Positions 17,879 to 26,185 of a DNA stretch of 64,000 nt are shown here, piece by piece (positions within the stretch are counted from its first letter, which is position 1; the number at the start of each line of letters is the position of its first letter). The position numbers were made by a program, and so were the translations under genes. The DNA is from Curtobacterium luteum (lineage in GTDB: Bacteria > Actinomycetota > Actinomycetes > Actinomycetales > Microbacteriaceae), in the NCBI RefSeq assembly GCF_014646995.1, contig NZ_BMOI01000001.1:397018-461017 (forward strand). Reading direction: 5' to 3'. The notes beneath the pieces were generated by a model that saw only the letters and a list, made by a program, of their open reading frames with translations, did not search any database and was not told the origin of the DNA.

Positions 17879-18842
17879 GCAGCAGCCGCTCCAGGCGCAG
17901 GACAAACTCGCGTTCCTGCTCGCCCTCGTGCCGTACCTCATCGACCGTGAGCGGGTCTCGGTGGCCGAGGCCGCGCGGCACTTCGGGGTACCGGAAGCCC
18001 GGATCCGCCGGGCCGTCGAGCTCATCGCGGTGTCCGGGGTGCCCGGCGAGACCATGCAGTACCAGCACGGCGACCTGTTCGACATCGCGTGGGACGACTT
18101 CGACCAGAACGACATGATCGTGCTGACGAACCTCGTCGCGATCGACGACTCGCCCCGGCTGTCCGCCCGTGAGGCCTCGGCGCTCATCGCGGGGCTGCAG
18201 TACCTCTCGGCGCTCCCGGAGGCCGCCGACCGCGACGCCATCCGTGCGCTCATGGCCAAGCTGTCGCGCGGCGCCGGCGGTGCCGCCTCGACCGTGGCCG
18301 TCGGACAGGACCTCCACGACGCCACCCTCGCGACGATCCGCCGTGCGATGGCCGAAGGGCGCGGGCTCGTGTTCGACTACGCCGGCCCCCGGACCCAAGG
18401 CGGCACGCGCCGGGTCGACCCGCTCCGCGTCGAGTCGATCGACACGGACTGGTACCTGCGCGCGTGGGACCTCGACCGGCAGGCGCTCCGGACGTTCCGG
18501 CTCGACCGGATGTCCGCCGTGCGGATCGAGGAGCGCGCGGTCACGACCACTGCGGCGGACGTGGCGATCCCCGACACGCTGTTCCAGCAGTCCCGCGAGG
18601 ACGTCATCGTCACGGTCGAGCTCGACTCGTCGTCGCTGCCGCTCGTGGCGGACTTCCTCGCGGACACCGCCGACCTGCCCGATGAGGACGGTCGGGTCCG
18701 GATCCGACTCGCGGCGTCGAACGGGTTCGACGGAGTCGTGCGGCTCGTCGCGGGGTTGCCCGGTCGTGCCGTGGTGCTCGATCCGCCGGCAGCGCGGGCG
18801 GCGATCCGCGACTTCGCCGCCGCCGCACTCGCGGAGGCCTGA
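17871..18842 (+). CDS. pafC: WYL-domain transcriptional activator PafC
   Basis: Partner of PafB, 323 residues. It has a helix-turn-helix region (RERVSVAEAARHFGVPEARIRRAVELI) near residues 25-55, a WYL region (GLVFDYAGPRTQGGTRRVDPLRVESIDTDWYLRAW) near 160-195, and a C-terminal WCX-like domain ending FAAAALAEA. The two proteins are thought to form a heterodimer that remodels transcription after DNA damage. GTG 17871 lies inside the end of pafB, so expression is coupled. tatA usually follows; here a palindromic repeat does. Confidence 0.93.
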   Translation: MVEQQPLQAQDKLAFLLALVPYLIDRERVSVAEAARHFGVPEARIRRAVELIAVSGVPGETMQYQHGDLFDIAWDDFDQNDMIVLTNLVAIDDSPRLSAREASALIAGLQYLSALPEAADRDAIRALMAKLSRGAGGAASTVAVGQDLHDATLATIRRAMAEGRGLVFDYAGPRTQGGTRRVDPLRVESIDTDWYLRAWDLDRQALRTFRLDRMSAVRIEERAVTTTAADVAIPDTLFQQSREDVIVTVELDSSSLPLVADFLADTADLPDEDGRVRIRLAASNGFDGVVRLVAGLPGRAVVLDPPAARAAIRDFAAAALAEA

Positions 18843-18922
18843 GCGCCGAGCGGCCGACCATCCCGTCGCGGGCGCGACGCGTGGCAACGCCCGCCTGCGT
18901 CGGTGCCACCGTCACCACCCAC

Positions 18923-18966
18923 CGGCCGGGAGGCGCGTGGCGGCCCCTCACCGTGCCTCCAGGCCG
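18923..18966. repeat. Imperfect palindrome of the dispersed GGAGGC family between pafC and tatC
   Basis: Left arm CGGCCGGGAGGCGCGT (18923-18938) and right arm CCGTGCCTCCAGGCCG (18951-18966) pair imperfectly. The right arm is identical, inverted, to the copies at 35608 and in dhaM. It occupies the place where tatA normally lies and may terminate pafBC. Confidence 0.68.
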
Positions 18967-19012
18967 CCTGTGCGAGCGCGCGCACACGGCGTGCGGTGTC
19001 GGTCGGGTCCCG

Positions 19013-19018
19013 TAAGAT
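19013..19018 (+). promoter_or_regulatory. -10 box of tatC-helY
   Basis: TAAGAT, 6 bases before ATG 19025; leaderless. Confidence 0.55.
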
Positions 19019-19024
19019 CGGCGC

Positions 19025-19846
19025 ATGGCTTCGACGACCGCAAGCGGGCGAGCGAAGCGGCCCGGGCGTCCGAAGAAGGACGCCGAGGGTCGCATGTCGC
19101 TCGGGCAGCACCTCATCGAGCTGCGCAACCGTCTCTTCCGCGCGGTCATCGCGGTGGTGGTGTGCGCGATCGGCGGCTGGTTCCTGACGCCCTTCGTGCT
19201 CGACGCGCTCCGGCAGCCGGTCACGCAGCTCGCCGAGATCGGTGGGCACACCGCGGAGCTCAACTTCCCGATGATCACGGGCGCGTTCGACCTCAAGCTG
19301 CAGATCGCGATCACCATCGGCATCGTGATCTCGAGCCCGGTGTGGCTCTACCAGATATGGGCGTTCATCGTGCCCGCGCTGGTGCGTCGTGAGAAGCAGT
19401 ACGTCTTCGGGTTCCTCGGCACCGCCATCCCGCTGTTCTTCGCCGGCTGCTGGTTCGGGTGGTACATCCTGCCGCACGTGGTGCAGATCCTCGGCAGCTT
19501 CGTGTCGACCCAGGACACCTCGATCGTCGACGCGAAGGCCTACTACAACTTCGTCATCAAGCTCATCGTGGCGGTCGGCATCGCGTTCGTGCTGCCCGTC
19601 TTCCTGGTGCTGCTGAACTTCGTCGGCGTGCTCTCCGCGTCCGCGATCATCAAGTCGTGGCGCGTGGCGATCCTCTGCATCCTGGTGTTCTGCGCGATGG
19701 TGACGCCCTCGGCCGACGTCATCTCGATGTTCCTGCTCGCCGTCCCGATGGTGGTGCTCTACATCGCAGCGTGCGCGGTGGCGTGGGTGCATGATCGACG
19801 CATGGCGAAGCGGCAGGCGAAGCTGGACGAAGAGTACGGACTGTGA
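19025..19846 (+). CDS. tatC: Sec-independent translocase subunit TatC
   Basis: Multispanning core of the twin-arginine translocase, which receives folded substrates carrying RR signal peptides; 273 residues with six membrane helices. The N-terminal signature MSLGQHLIELRNRLFRAVIA carries the conserved glutamate and arginines that bind the signal. The first 20 residues are basic, and the C-terminus is a charged tail (RRMAKRQAKLDEEYGL). The stop overlaps the helicase start by four bases (GTGA). No tatA gene lies beside it, so TatA must be encoded elsewhere. The Rieske protein at 45-46 kb is a likely substrate. Confidence 0.95.
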   Translation: MASTTASGRAKRPGRPKKDAEGRMSLGQHLIELRNRLFRAVIAVVVCAIGGWFLTPFVLDALRQPVTQLAEIGGHTAELNFPMITGAFDLKLQIAITIGIVISSPVWLYQIWAFIVPALVRREKQYVFGFLGTAIPLFFAGCWFGWYILPHVVQILGSFVSTQDTSIVDAKAYYNFVIKLIVAVGIAFVLPVFLVLLNFVGVLSASAIIKSWRVAILCILVFCAMVTPSADVISMFLLAVPMVVLYIAACAVAWVHDRRMAKRQAKLDEEYGL

Positions 19847-22293
19847 CGAACACGGACCTCAGCCCCGCCGAGCGCTACGCGGCGGCGAAGGTCCGGAACC
19901 GCTCGCGCAACCTCGAGCTGTTCCGGTCCGACCTGCGCTTCGACCTGGACCCGTTCCAGTTCGCCGCCTGCGGCGCCATCGACCAGGGCCGAAGCGTCCT
20001 GGTGGCGGCCCCGACCGGCGCGGGCAAGACGATCGTGGCCGAGTTCGCGATCTGGCTGGCGATGCGCCAGCCGACGGCGAAGGTGTTCTACACCACGCCG
20101 ATGAAGGCCCTGAGCAACCAGAAGTACGCCGAACTCGTCCAGGCCTACGGCGAGACCGAGGTCGGCCTGCTCACCGGCGACACGAACGTCAACCCGCGGG
20201 CGCGCGTGGTCGTGATGACCACCGAGGTCCTGCGGAACATGATCTACGCGGACTCCGACCTCCTCGACGACCTCGCGTGGGTCGTGCTCGACGAGGTCCA
20301 CTACCTCGCCGACCGGTTCCGCGGCGCCGTGTGGGAAGAGGTCATCCTCCACCTGCCGACCGAGGTCCGGCTGGTCTCGCTGAGCGCGACCGTGTCGAAC
20401 GCCGAGGAGTTCGGTGACTGGCTGCAGACCGTCCGCGGCGACACCGACGTCATCGTCTCCGAGGACCGCCCGGTCCCGCTGGAACAGCACGTCCTCGTCG
20501 GCTCGAAGATGGTCGACCTGTTCGACTCCAGCGGCGCAGCAGCCACGAACCGCGTGAACCCCGAGGTCCTCCGCCTGGTCGGGGGAGCGTCGCGGAGCGA
20601 GCGGCACGGCGGCGGACACCGCGGCGGACGGGGCCGGGGCGGCTACCACGACCGTCGGGGGCCGCGCACCGAGAAGCTGTACCGCGAGCAGATCGCCCAC
20701 ATGCTCGACGACCGGATGCTCCTGCCGGCGATCTTCTTCGTGTTCAGCCGCGCCGGCTGCGACCAGGGTGTCCGCAACGTCCTCCGCTCTGGGCTGTCGC
20801 TGACCACCGCGGACGAGCGTCGGGAGATCCGCGAGTCGGCGGAGTACCACTGCCGTACCCTGCTCGACGAGGACCTCGCCGTCCTCGGGTACTGGGAGTG
20901 GCTCGAAGGCCTCGAGCGGGGCGTCGCGGCGCACCACGCGGGGCTCCTCCCGGCGTTCAAGGAGGTCGTCGAGGACCTCTTCCAGCGGAAGCTCCTCAAG
21001 GTCGTCTTCGCGACGGAGACCCTCGCCCTCGGCGTCAACATGCCCGCCCGCACCGTGGTGCTGGAGAAGCTCGAGAAGTTCAACGGCGAGGCGCGCGTGC
21101 CGATCACGCCGGGGGAGTACACGCAGCTCACCGGTCGTGCGGGCCGCCGCGGCATCGACGTCGAGGGTCATTCGGTGATCCAGTGGACCGACGGCCTCGA
21201 CCCGCAGGCCGTCGCCTCGCTCGCCAGCCGACGCACCTACCCGCTGAACTCGTCGTTCAAGCCGACCTACAACATGGCCGTGAACCTCATCGACCAGTTC
21301 GGACGGAGTCGCACCCGCGAAGTCCTCGAGACGTCGTTCGCGCAGTTCCAGGCCGACCGGTCCGTGGTCGACCTGGCGCGCAAGGTGCGGTCGCAGCAGG
21401 AGTCCCTCGACGGCTACCGCCAGGCGATGACCTGCCACCTCGGCGACTTCACCGAGTACGCGGCGCTGCGGCGCGAGCTCTCGGACCTCGAGCGCACGAA
21501 CGTCCCCGGTGGCCGCGAGGCCTCGCACGGTGCCCGCAAGGAACGCCAGGCCGCGATCACCGACGTCCGACGTCGAATGCAGCGGCACCCCTGCCACGCC
21601 TGCCCCGACCGCGAAGCCCACGCCCGCTGGGCCGAGCGCTGGTACAAGCTGAAGCGCGCCAACGACAAGCTCGTGCAGCAGATCCGGTCGCGCACCGGCG
21701 CCGTCGCCACGACGTTCGACCGGGTGACGGACGTGCTCCTGCAGCTCGGCTACCTCGTCGCGACGGACGACGGCTCCGGCGAGGCCACGGTCGCCGCCGG
21801 TGGGCGTCGTCTGCAGCGGATCTACGGCGACCGTGACCTGCTCGTCGCCGAGTGCCTCGAGGCCGGCGTGTGGAAGGAGCTCACGCCCGCGCAGCTCGCC
21901 GCGATGGCCTCCACGATCGTGTACCAGCCCCGACGCGAGGACGCCCCCGGAACGGAGCACGCCCTGCCGCGCGGTGCCTTCCGCCCCGCGCTCGACGAGA
22001 CCCTGACGATCTGGGCCCGCCTCGACGACATCGAGCGGGACGCGCGGCTCGCGGGCTCGCAGCCGCCCACACCGGCGATGGCGGTCGGGATGTTCCGGTG
22101 GGCGTCGGGCTCCGCGCTCGACGACGTCCTCCGGACGCTCGACATGCCGGCCGGTGACTTCGTGCGCTGGTGCAAGCAGGTGATCGACCTCCTCGACCAG
22201 GTCCGCAACGCGGGCGATCCGGACCTCGCGCAGACCGCGCGGCGTGCGACGGACGCGGTCCGCCGCGGCATCGTCGCCTACGCGACGGTCTGA
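19843..22293 (+). CDS. helY: Ski2/Mtr4-like DEAD/DEAH box helicase (HelY family)
   Basis: Large SF2 helicase of 816 residues, probably acting on RNA. Motif I is VAAPTGAGKTIVAEFA near residue 60, the Walker B is LDEVHYLADRFRG near 150, SLSATVSN is motif III near 180, and motif VI reads TQLTGRAGRRGIDVEG near 428. A Gly/Arg-rich insertion (GGGHRGGRGRGGYHDRRG) sits near 250 between the RecA domains. The C-terminal part has the helical DSHCT-like region and a cysteine pair (HPCHACPDREAHARW). Coupled to tatC by a four-base overlap, the same order as in mycobacteria (tatC-helY). Substrate not established. Confidence 0.9.
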   Translation: MTNTDLSPAERYAAAKVRNRSRNLELFRSDLRFDLDPFQFAACGAIDQGRSVLVAAPTGAGKTIVAEFAIWLAMRQPTAKVFYTTPMKALSNQKYAELVQAYGETEVGLLTGDTNVNPRARVVVMTTEVLRNMIYADSDLLDDLAWVVLDEVHYLADRFRGAVWEEVILHLPTEVRLVSLSATVSNAEEFGDWLQTVRGDTDVIVSEDRPVPLEQHVLVGSKMVDLFDSSGAAATNRVNPEVLRLVGGASRSERHGGGHRGGRGRGGYHDRRGPRTEKLYREQIAHMLDDRMLLPAIFFVFSRAGCDQGVRNVLRSGLSLTTADERREIRESAEYHCRTLLDEDLAVLGYWEWLEGLERGVAAHHAGLLPAFKEVVEDLFQRKLLKVVFATETLALGVNMPARTVVLEKLEKFNGEARVPITPGEYTQLTGRAGRRGIDVEGHSVIQWTDGLDPQAVASLASRRTYPLNSSFKPTYNMAVNLIDQFGRSRTREVLETSFAQFQADRSVVDLARKVRSQQESLDGYRQAMTCHLGDFTEYAALRRELSDLERTNVPGGREASHGARKERQAAITDVRRRMQRHPCHACPDREAHARWAERWYKLKRANDKLVQQIRSRTGAVATTFDRVTDVLLQLGYLVATDDGSGEATVAAGGRRLQRIYGDRDLLVAECLEAGVWKELTPAQLAAMASTIVYQPRREDAPGTEHALPRGAFRPALDETLTIWARLDDIERDARLAGSQPPTPAMAVGMFRWASGSALDDVLRTLDMPAGDFVRWCKQVIDLLDQVRNAGDPDLAQTARRATDAVRRGIVAYATV

Positions 22294-22304
22294 CGGGAGG
22301 CCCG

Positions 22305-24140
22305 GTGCCTGGTTCCGAGTCCGACGTGCGTCCGCAGGACGCCGGGTCCGACGTGCGTCCGCAGGACGCCGGGTCCGACGTGCGTCCGCAGGGCGCCGGG
22401 TCCGACGTGCGTCCGCAGGGCGCCGGGTCCGACGCGCCTGCTCGGTGGATCGGCGCGGGCCGTCGCTCCGACGGGGGGCGGGCGGGGGGCCCGGGCCTGG
22501 CGCCCGGTGAACGCTTCGCGTCCGGCGGGCGCCGTGTAGCGCGTGGGCGTGGGCGTCGCGGCGCCGCGGTCGGTCCGGCGGTCGGCGACACGGGTGCGGG
22601 GGAGCCGTTCCGGGCGCTGCCGATCGGCGTTGCGTTCCCGCTCGCCGTGATCGGCGGGATCCTGCTCGCGCTGTCCTTCCCGTCGCCCGGCTGGTGGTTC
22701 CTCGCGTACCCCGCGGTGGCGTGCCTGCTCGTCGCCGTGATGGGGCAGCGCGCCCGCCGCGCGGCATGGCTCGGGTACCTGGCCGGGGTGGCGTTCTGGG
22801 TGCCCGCGATCTCCTGGGCCGGCCGCTACCTGGGCCCGGTCCCGTGGTTCGCCCTCGCGCTCCTCGAGGCCGCGTACCTGGCGCTCGGCAGCGTCGCGAT
22901 CGCGCTCGCCTACCGGTGGGTCGCACGCGTGGTGCCGTCGACCGCCGGGCGGGTGTGGGGCCTCCCGGCGGTGGTCGCGGCACTCTGGACCGGGCGCGAG
23001 TGGTTCTCGGGGAGCTGGCCCTACGGCGGGTTCGCGTGGGGGCGCGTCGGCCTCTCGCAGTCGCAGGGCCCGTTCACGCACCTGGCCGCGTACTTCGGGG
23101 TGCTCGGCCTGACCTTCGTCGTCGTCTACTGCGTCGCGGTCATCGTGTCGCTCGCGCTCGTCGTCCCCACCGAGCTCGGCAGGTCGTTCCGGCCCCCGGT
23201 GCGGATCGCGACCGCCGGACTCCTCGTCGGCGCCGTGCTCGCCGTGCCTGCGTGGCCGACCGCGATCGACGGCACGATCCGCATCGAGTCGGTGCAGGGC
23301 AACGGGCCGGCGGGCTACTTCGACGGCGCGAGCCCGGGAGAAGTGCTCGCCGCGCAGCTCGCCGCCACCGACGTCGAGGCGAAGGGCGTCGACCTCGTCG
23401 TCTGGCCGGAGGCGTCCGCGGAGTTCGACCCGCGGCAGCAGCCGGCCGTGGCGTCGGCGCTCGACTCCGTCGTCACGTCCGTGGGTGCGCCGATCGTCGC
23501 TGGCGCGATCACCCAGACGCGGTCCGGCGTGCTCCACAACACCTCGTTCGTGTGGACCGCCGACGGCTGGCAGTCCTCCTACGACAAGAAGCGGCCCGTC
23601 CCGTTCGGCGAGTACGTCCCGGACCGGTGGTTCTTCTCGAAGCTCGCACCCTCGCTCATCGGGCTGCTGCAGCGCGACTACACCCCGGGCACCAAGCCGA
23701 ACGTCCTCAGCGTCGCGGGCATCAAGGCCGGGATATCGATCTGCTTCGACATCGTCGACGACGGCCTCACGACGGACATGGCTCGTGGGGGAGCGCGGGT
23801 CATCCTGGCGCAGACGAACAACGCCGACTTCGACGGCACCGACGAGAACCTGCAGCAGCTCGAGATCGCGCGGATGCGGGCGATCGAGACGGGGCGGTCC
23901 CTCGTGAACATCTCGACCGTCGGGGCGTCGCAGGTGATCGACCCGAGCGGACGGACGATCGACAAGGTGCCGGCGTACACCGCCACGTCGATGGTGACGG
24001 ACGTGCCGCTCGGGACCGGGACGACGCCGGCGACGCTGTTCTCCGGCCCCGTGACGTTGCTCGTGTCGCTCGGGGGGCTGCTCGTGCTGCTCGCGTGCGC
24101 TCCGTGGGCGCGGCGACGGCGAGACGGGCACGGCCGGTGA
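22305..24140 (+). CDS. lnt: Apolipoprotein N-acyltransferase
   Basis: Membrane enzyme adding the third acyl chain to lipoproteins, 611 residues. The first 110 residues are a disordered extension with four 27-base tandem repeats. Membrane helices follow from about residue 110 to 330, then the nitrilase domain with catalytic Glu in WPEASAEFDP, Lys in YDKKRPVPFGEY and Cys in ISICFDIVDDG. A last membrane helix precedes a basic tail. GTG 22305 has GGGAGG 4 bases upstream. In many actinobacteria a dolichol-phosphate-mannose synthase follows or is fused; here only a repeat-filled gap precedes rbpA. Confidence 0.9.
   Translation: MPGSESDVRPQDAGSDVRPQDAGSDVRPQGAGSDVRPQGAGSDAPARWIGAGRRSDGGRAGGPGLAPGERFASGGRRVARGRGRRGAAVGPAVGDTGAGEPFRALPIGVAFPLAVIGGILLALSFPSPGWWFLAYPAVACLLVAVMGQRARRAAWLGYLAGVAFWVPAISWAGRYLGPVPWFALALLEAAYLALGSVAIALAYRWVARVVPSTAGRVWGLPAVVAALWTGREWFSGSWPYGGFAWGRVGLSQSQGPFTHLAAYFGVLGLTFVVVYCVAVIVSLALVVPTELGRSFRPPVRIATAGLLVGAVLAVPAWPTAIDGTIRIESVQGNGPAGYFDGASPGEVLAAQLAATDVEAKGVDLVVWPEASAEFDPRQQPAVASALDSVVTSVGAPIVAGAITQTRSGVLHNTSFVWTADGWQSSYDKKRPVPFGEYVPDRWFFSKLAPSLIGLLQRDYTPGTKPNVLSVAGIKAGISICFDIVDDGLTTDMARGGARVILAQTNNADFDGTDENLQQLEIARMRAIETGRSLVNISTVGASQVIDPSGRTIDKVPAYTATSMVTDVPLGTGTTPATLFSGPVTLLVSLGGLLVLLACAPWARRRRDGHGR
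22320..22427 (+). repeat. Four 27-base tandem repeats at the start of lnt
   Basis: Four in-frame copies of a 27-base unit encode SDVRPQDAG or SDVRPQGAG. Copies 1-2 and 3-4 differ by one base pair type (D versus G codon). A partial fifth copy follows. The repeats are coding, not CRISPR. Confidence 0.9.
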
Positions 24141-24400
24141 TGACGATCGCGCGCGCGGGGGAGGGTCGTCGCCCCGGAACGACACCGCCGTTGTCGTGCG
24201 ACATCGGCGCCGTCGCTCTTTGCGCCCGCTGACGATCGCGCGCGCGGGGGTGGGTCGTCGCCCCGACGCCGCCGTCGTCGTGCGACGCCGCCGTCGTCGT
24301 GCGACATCGGCGCCGTCGTTCTTTGCGCCCGCTGACGATCGCGCGCGCGGGGTAGCGACACCGCCGTCGTCGTACGACATCGGCGCGGTCGTTCTGCACC
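24141..24400. repeat. Three-copy GC-rich tandem repeat between lnt and rbpA
   Basis: This gene-free stretch (24141-24513) holds three imperfect copies starting TGACGATCGCGCGCGCG at 24141, 24230 and 24333. Each goes on to a TCGTnCGACATCGGCGC segment; the first two copies also share TTTGCGCCCGC. Copy 2 has an internal 19-base duplication (24265-24302). The TCGTGCGACA core is a short inverted repeat. A degenerate fourth trace lies near 24430-24465. No reading frame looks coding. Function unknown; it occupies the gap between lnt and rbpA. Confidence 0.75.
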
Positions 24401-24513
24401 GACGTCCCCCGACCGCTGCCACCCCGCCCGCGCACTTCGCACGACGCCGGATCGCGCGACATCCCCGCTCCCGGCGCCGCCCTCTGGGAACGCACTGTGA
24501 ATGCACGGGTCGA

Positions 24514-24539
24514 GGAACGAACACTGGTGGAACAGTGTT
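24514..24539 (+). promoter_or_regulatory. SigR/SigH-type promoter of rbpA
   Basis: GGAAC (24514-24518), an 18-base spacer and GTT (24537-24539) match the thiol-stress sigma factor consensus GGAA(T/C)-N18-GTT. A 7-bp inverted repeat (AACACTG and CAGTGTT) overlaps the spacer. rbpA is a known SigR target in Streptomyces. Confidence 0.55.
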
Positions 24540-24575
24540 GTGCAGGGCAGGACGACGAGCGGAAGGAGCACACAG

Positions 24576-24926
24576 ATGGCTGATCGAAGTCTTCGCGGCA
24601 TGCGACTCGGGAGTCAGAGTCTCCAGAGCGAAGAAGGAGTCGAACTCTCCGACCGGAAGCGCGCCGTCTACCAGGCGGACTCCGGCGAGACCTTCGACGT
24701 GATCTTCTCGGCCGAAGCAGAGGTCCCATCGACCTGGTCGGACCCTCGCTCCGGGCGCGAAGGACGACTGCTCGGTGATGACGGCGTGCCCGTCGAGGTC
24801 GCCGAAGAGGACGTCAAGGCACCACGCACCCACTGGGACATGCTGCTCGAGCGGCGCTCCCGTGAGGAACTCGAGGAACTGCTCGAGGAACGGTTGCAGT
24901 TCCTCCGCGCCCGCCGCGGAGCCTGA
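24576..24926 (+). CDS. rbpA: RNA polymerase-binding protein RbpA
   Basis: Small actinobacterial transcription factor of 116 residues that binds RNA polymerase and primary sigma factors and stabilises open complexes. MADRSLRGMRLGSQSLQSEE is the conserved N-terminal tail that enters the active cleft; a zinc-ribbon-like core follows, here without the cysteines of some homologues (YQADSGETFDVIFSAEAEVP); the C-terminal helix (HWDMLLERRSREELEELLEER) contacts sigma. ATG 24576 has GGAAGGAG 7 bases upstream. Convergent with the SPFH gene. Confidence 0.95.
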   Translation: MADRSLRGMRLGSQSLQSEEGVELSDRKRAVYQADSGETFDVIFSAEAEVPSTWSDPRSGREGRLLGDDGVPVEVAEEDVKAPRTHWDMLLERRSREELEELLEERLQFLRARRGA

Positions 24927-24983
24927 CCCACTGATCGACCACCTCGCTGCTGCAACACGGCTGAGGTCGGAAGCACCAAGCAA

Positions 24984-25027
24984 CGCGACGACGCCCGCCA
25001 CGGAGAACCGAGGCGGGCGTCGTCGCG
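24984..25027. terminator. 16-bp bidirectional terminator between rbpA and the SPFH gene
   Basis: CGCGACGACGCCCGCC (24984-24999) is perfectly complementary to 25012-25027 with a 12-base loop. It lies between two convergent genes; no T tract. Confidence 0.82.
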
Positions 25028-25036
25028 TGCTGCGGG

Positions 25037-26185
25037 CTACTTGGTGTCGCCGAGCTCCCGGTCGGTCGCTTCGTCAGCCGCCGCGAGTCGTTGGTCAACG
25101 CTCTTGTCGGAGTCCGCCAGCCGCTGGTCGAGGTCGGACTCCGGCACGATGTCGGCCGCGGTCGCATCCGGACGCGGAGCAGCGCTGGCCGCGGTGTTCG
25201 CTGCAGCCGTGTTCGCCAGGCTCTCGTTCGCCAGCTTCGAGATCCGCGCGAGGAAGTCAGCTCCGCCTGTGCCGCCGGCCGACGGCGCACCGCCGCTGCG
25301 TCCCGCGGTGCAGCCCTCGGCGATGCCGGACAGCGCCTTCGTGAACTCGCTCGGGATCATCCAGAGCTTGTTCGCCGTGCCCTCGGCCAGCTTCGGCAGG
25401 GTCTGCAGGTACTGGTAGGACAGCAGCTTCTCGTCCGGGTCCCCGGTGTGGATCGCGTCGAACACCGTCGCGATCGCCTGCGCTTCACCTTCGGCACGGA
25501 GCACCTGGGCCTTGGCGTCACCCTCGGCCTGGAGGATCGCTGCCTGCCGCTGGCCCTCGGCCTCGAGGATCGCCGACTGCTTCGTTCCTTCGGCCTGCAG
25601 GATCGCCGCACGACGGTTCCGTTCGGCTCGGAGCTGCTGCTCCATCGCGTCCTGGATCGACACGGGCGGCTCGATCGCCTTCAGTTCGACGCGGCCGACG
25701 CGGATGCCCCACTTGCCCGTCGCCTCGTCGAGGACGACGCGGAGCTGACCGTTGATGTTGTCGCGGCTCGTGAGGGCCTCTTCGAGGTTCAGGCCACCGA
25801 CGACGTTGCGGAGCGTCGTCGTGGTGAGCTGCTCCACCGCCCCGAGGTAGTTCGCGATCTCGTAGGTCGCGGCCCGCGCGTCCGTCACCTGGAAGTAGAC
25901 GACGGTGTCGATGGAGACCACCAGGTTGTCCTCGGTGATCACCGGCTGCGGCGGGAACGAGACGACCTGCTCACGCATGTCGATGAGCGGCCGGAGACGG
26001 TCGATGAACGGCACCAGGAGGTTCAGCCCCGGGCTGAGCGTCTTGTGGTACTTCCCGAGGCGTTCGACGATGCCCGCGGTGGCCTGCGGCACGATCCGGA
26101 TCGCGCGAGCGAGCACGACGATCACGAAGATGACGACGACCAGGATGAGCAGGAGGAGCAGGATCGTCCCCGTTGAGAGGGTCAT
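25037..26185 (-). CDS. SPFH/band-7 membrane protein (paraslipin type)
   Basis: Membrane-scaffold protein of 382 residues. It has one N-terminal membrane helix (ILLLLLILVVVIFVIVVLA), then the band-7 domain from about 28 to 190 (GIVERLGKYHKTLSPGLNLLVPFID). A coiled-coil region with repeated Ala-Glu-Gly triplets (ILQAEG, ILEAEG, VLRAEG) spans 205-250. The C-terminal tail is low complexity. Its start overlaps the NfeD gene stop by four bases; SPFH-NfeD pairs are a standard membrane-microdomain module. Thought to organise membrane proteins or proteolysis; exact role unknown. Confidence 0.9.
   Translation of the reverse strand: MTLSTGTILLLLLILVVVIFVIVVLARAIRIVPQATAGIVERLGKYHKTLSPGLNLLVPFIDRLRPLIDMREQVVSFPPQPVITEDNLVVSIDTVVYFQVTDARAATYEIANYLGAVEQLTTTTLRNVVGGLNLEEALTSRDNINGQLRVVLDEATGKWGIRVGRVELKAIEPPVSIQDAMEQQLRAERNRRAAILQAEGTKQSAILEAEGQRQAAILQAEGDAKAQVLRAEGEAQAIATVFDAIHTGDPDEKLLSYQYLQTLPKLAEGTANKLWMIPSEFTKALSGIAEGCTAGRSGGAPSAGGTGGADFLARISKLANESLANTAAANTAASAAPRPDATAADIVPESDLDQRLADSDKSVDQRLAAADEATDRELGDTK

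Noticed and set aside
22320..22427. Possible CRISPR array
   Set aside because: The 27-base units are directly adjacent without spacers and are in frame inside lnt; no cas gene is present.
19759..22983. 1074-codon minus-strand frame opposite helY and lnt
   Set aside because: Shadow of real genes on the plus strand; no recognisable domain or start signal.
24141..24400. Possible CRISPR array or small RNA cluster
   Set aside because: The units are contiguous and degenerate, with no unique spacers and no clear promoter or terminator.
22278..25001. 907-codon minus-strand frame across lnt, the repeat array and rbpA
   Set aside because: It crosses several unrelated features, contains repeated Arg-rich peptides that come from the tandem repeat, and lacks any domain.
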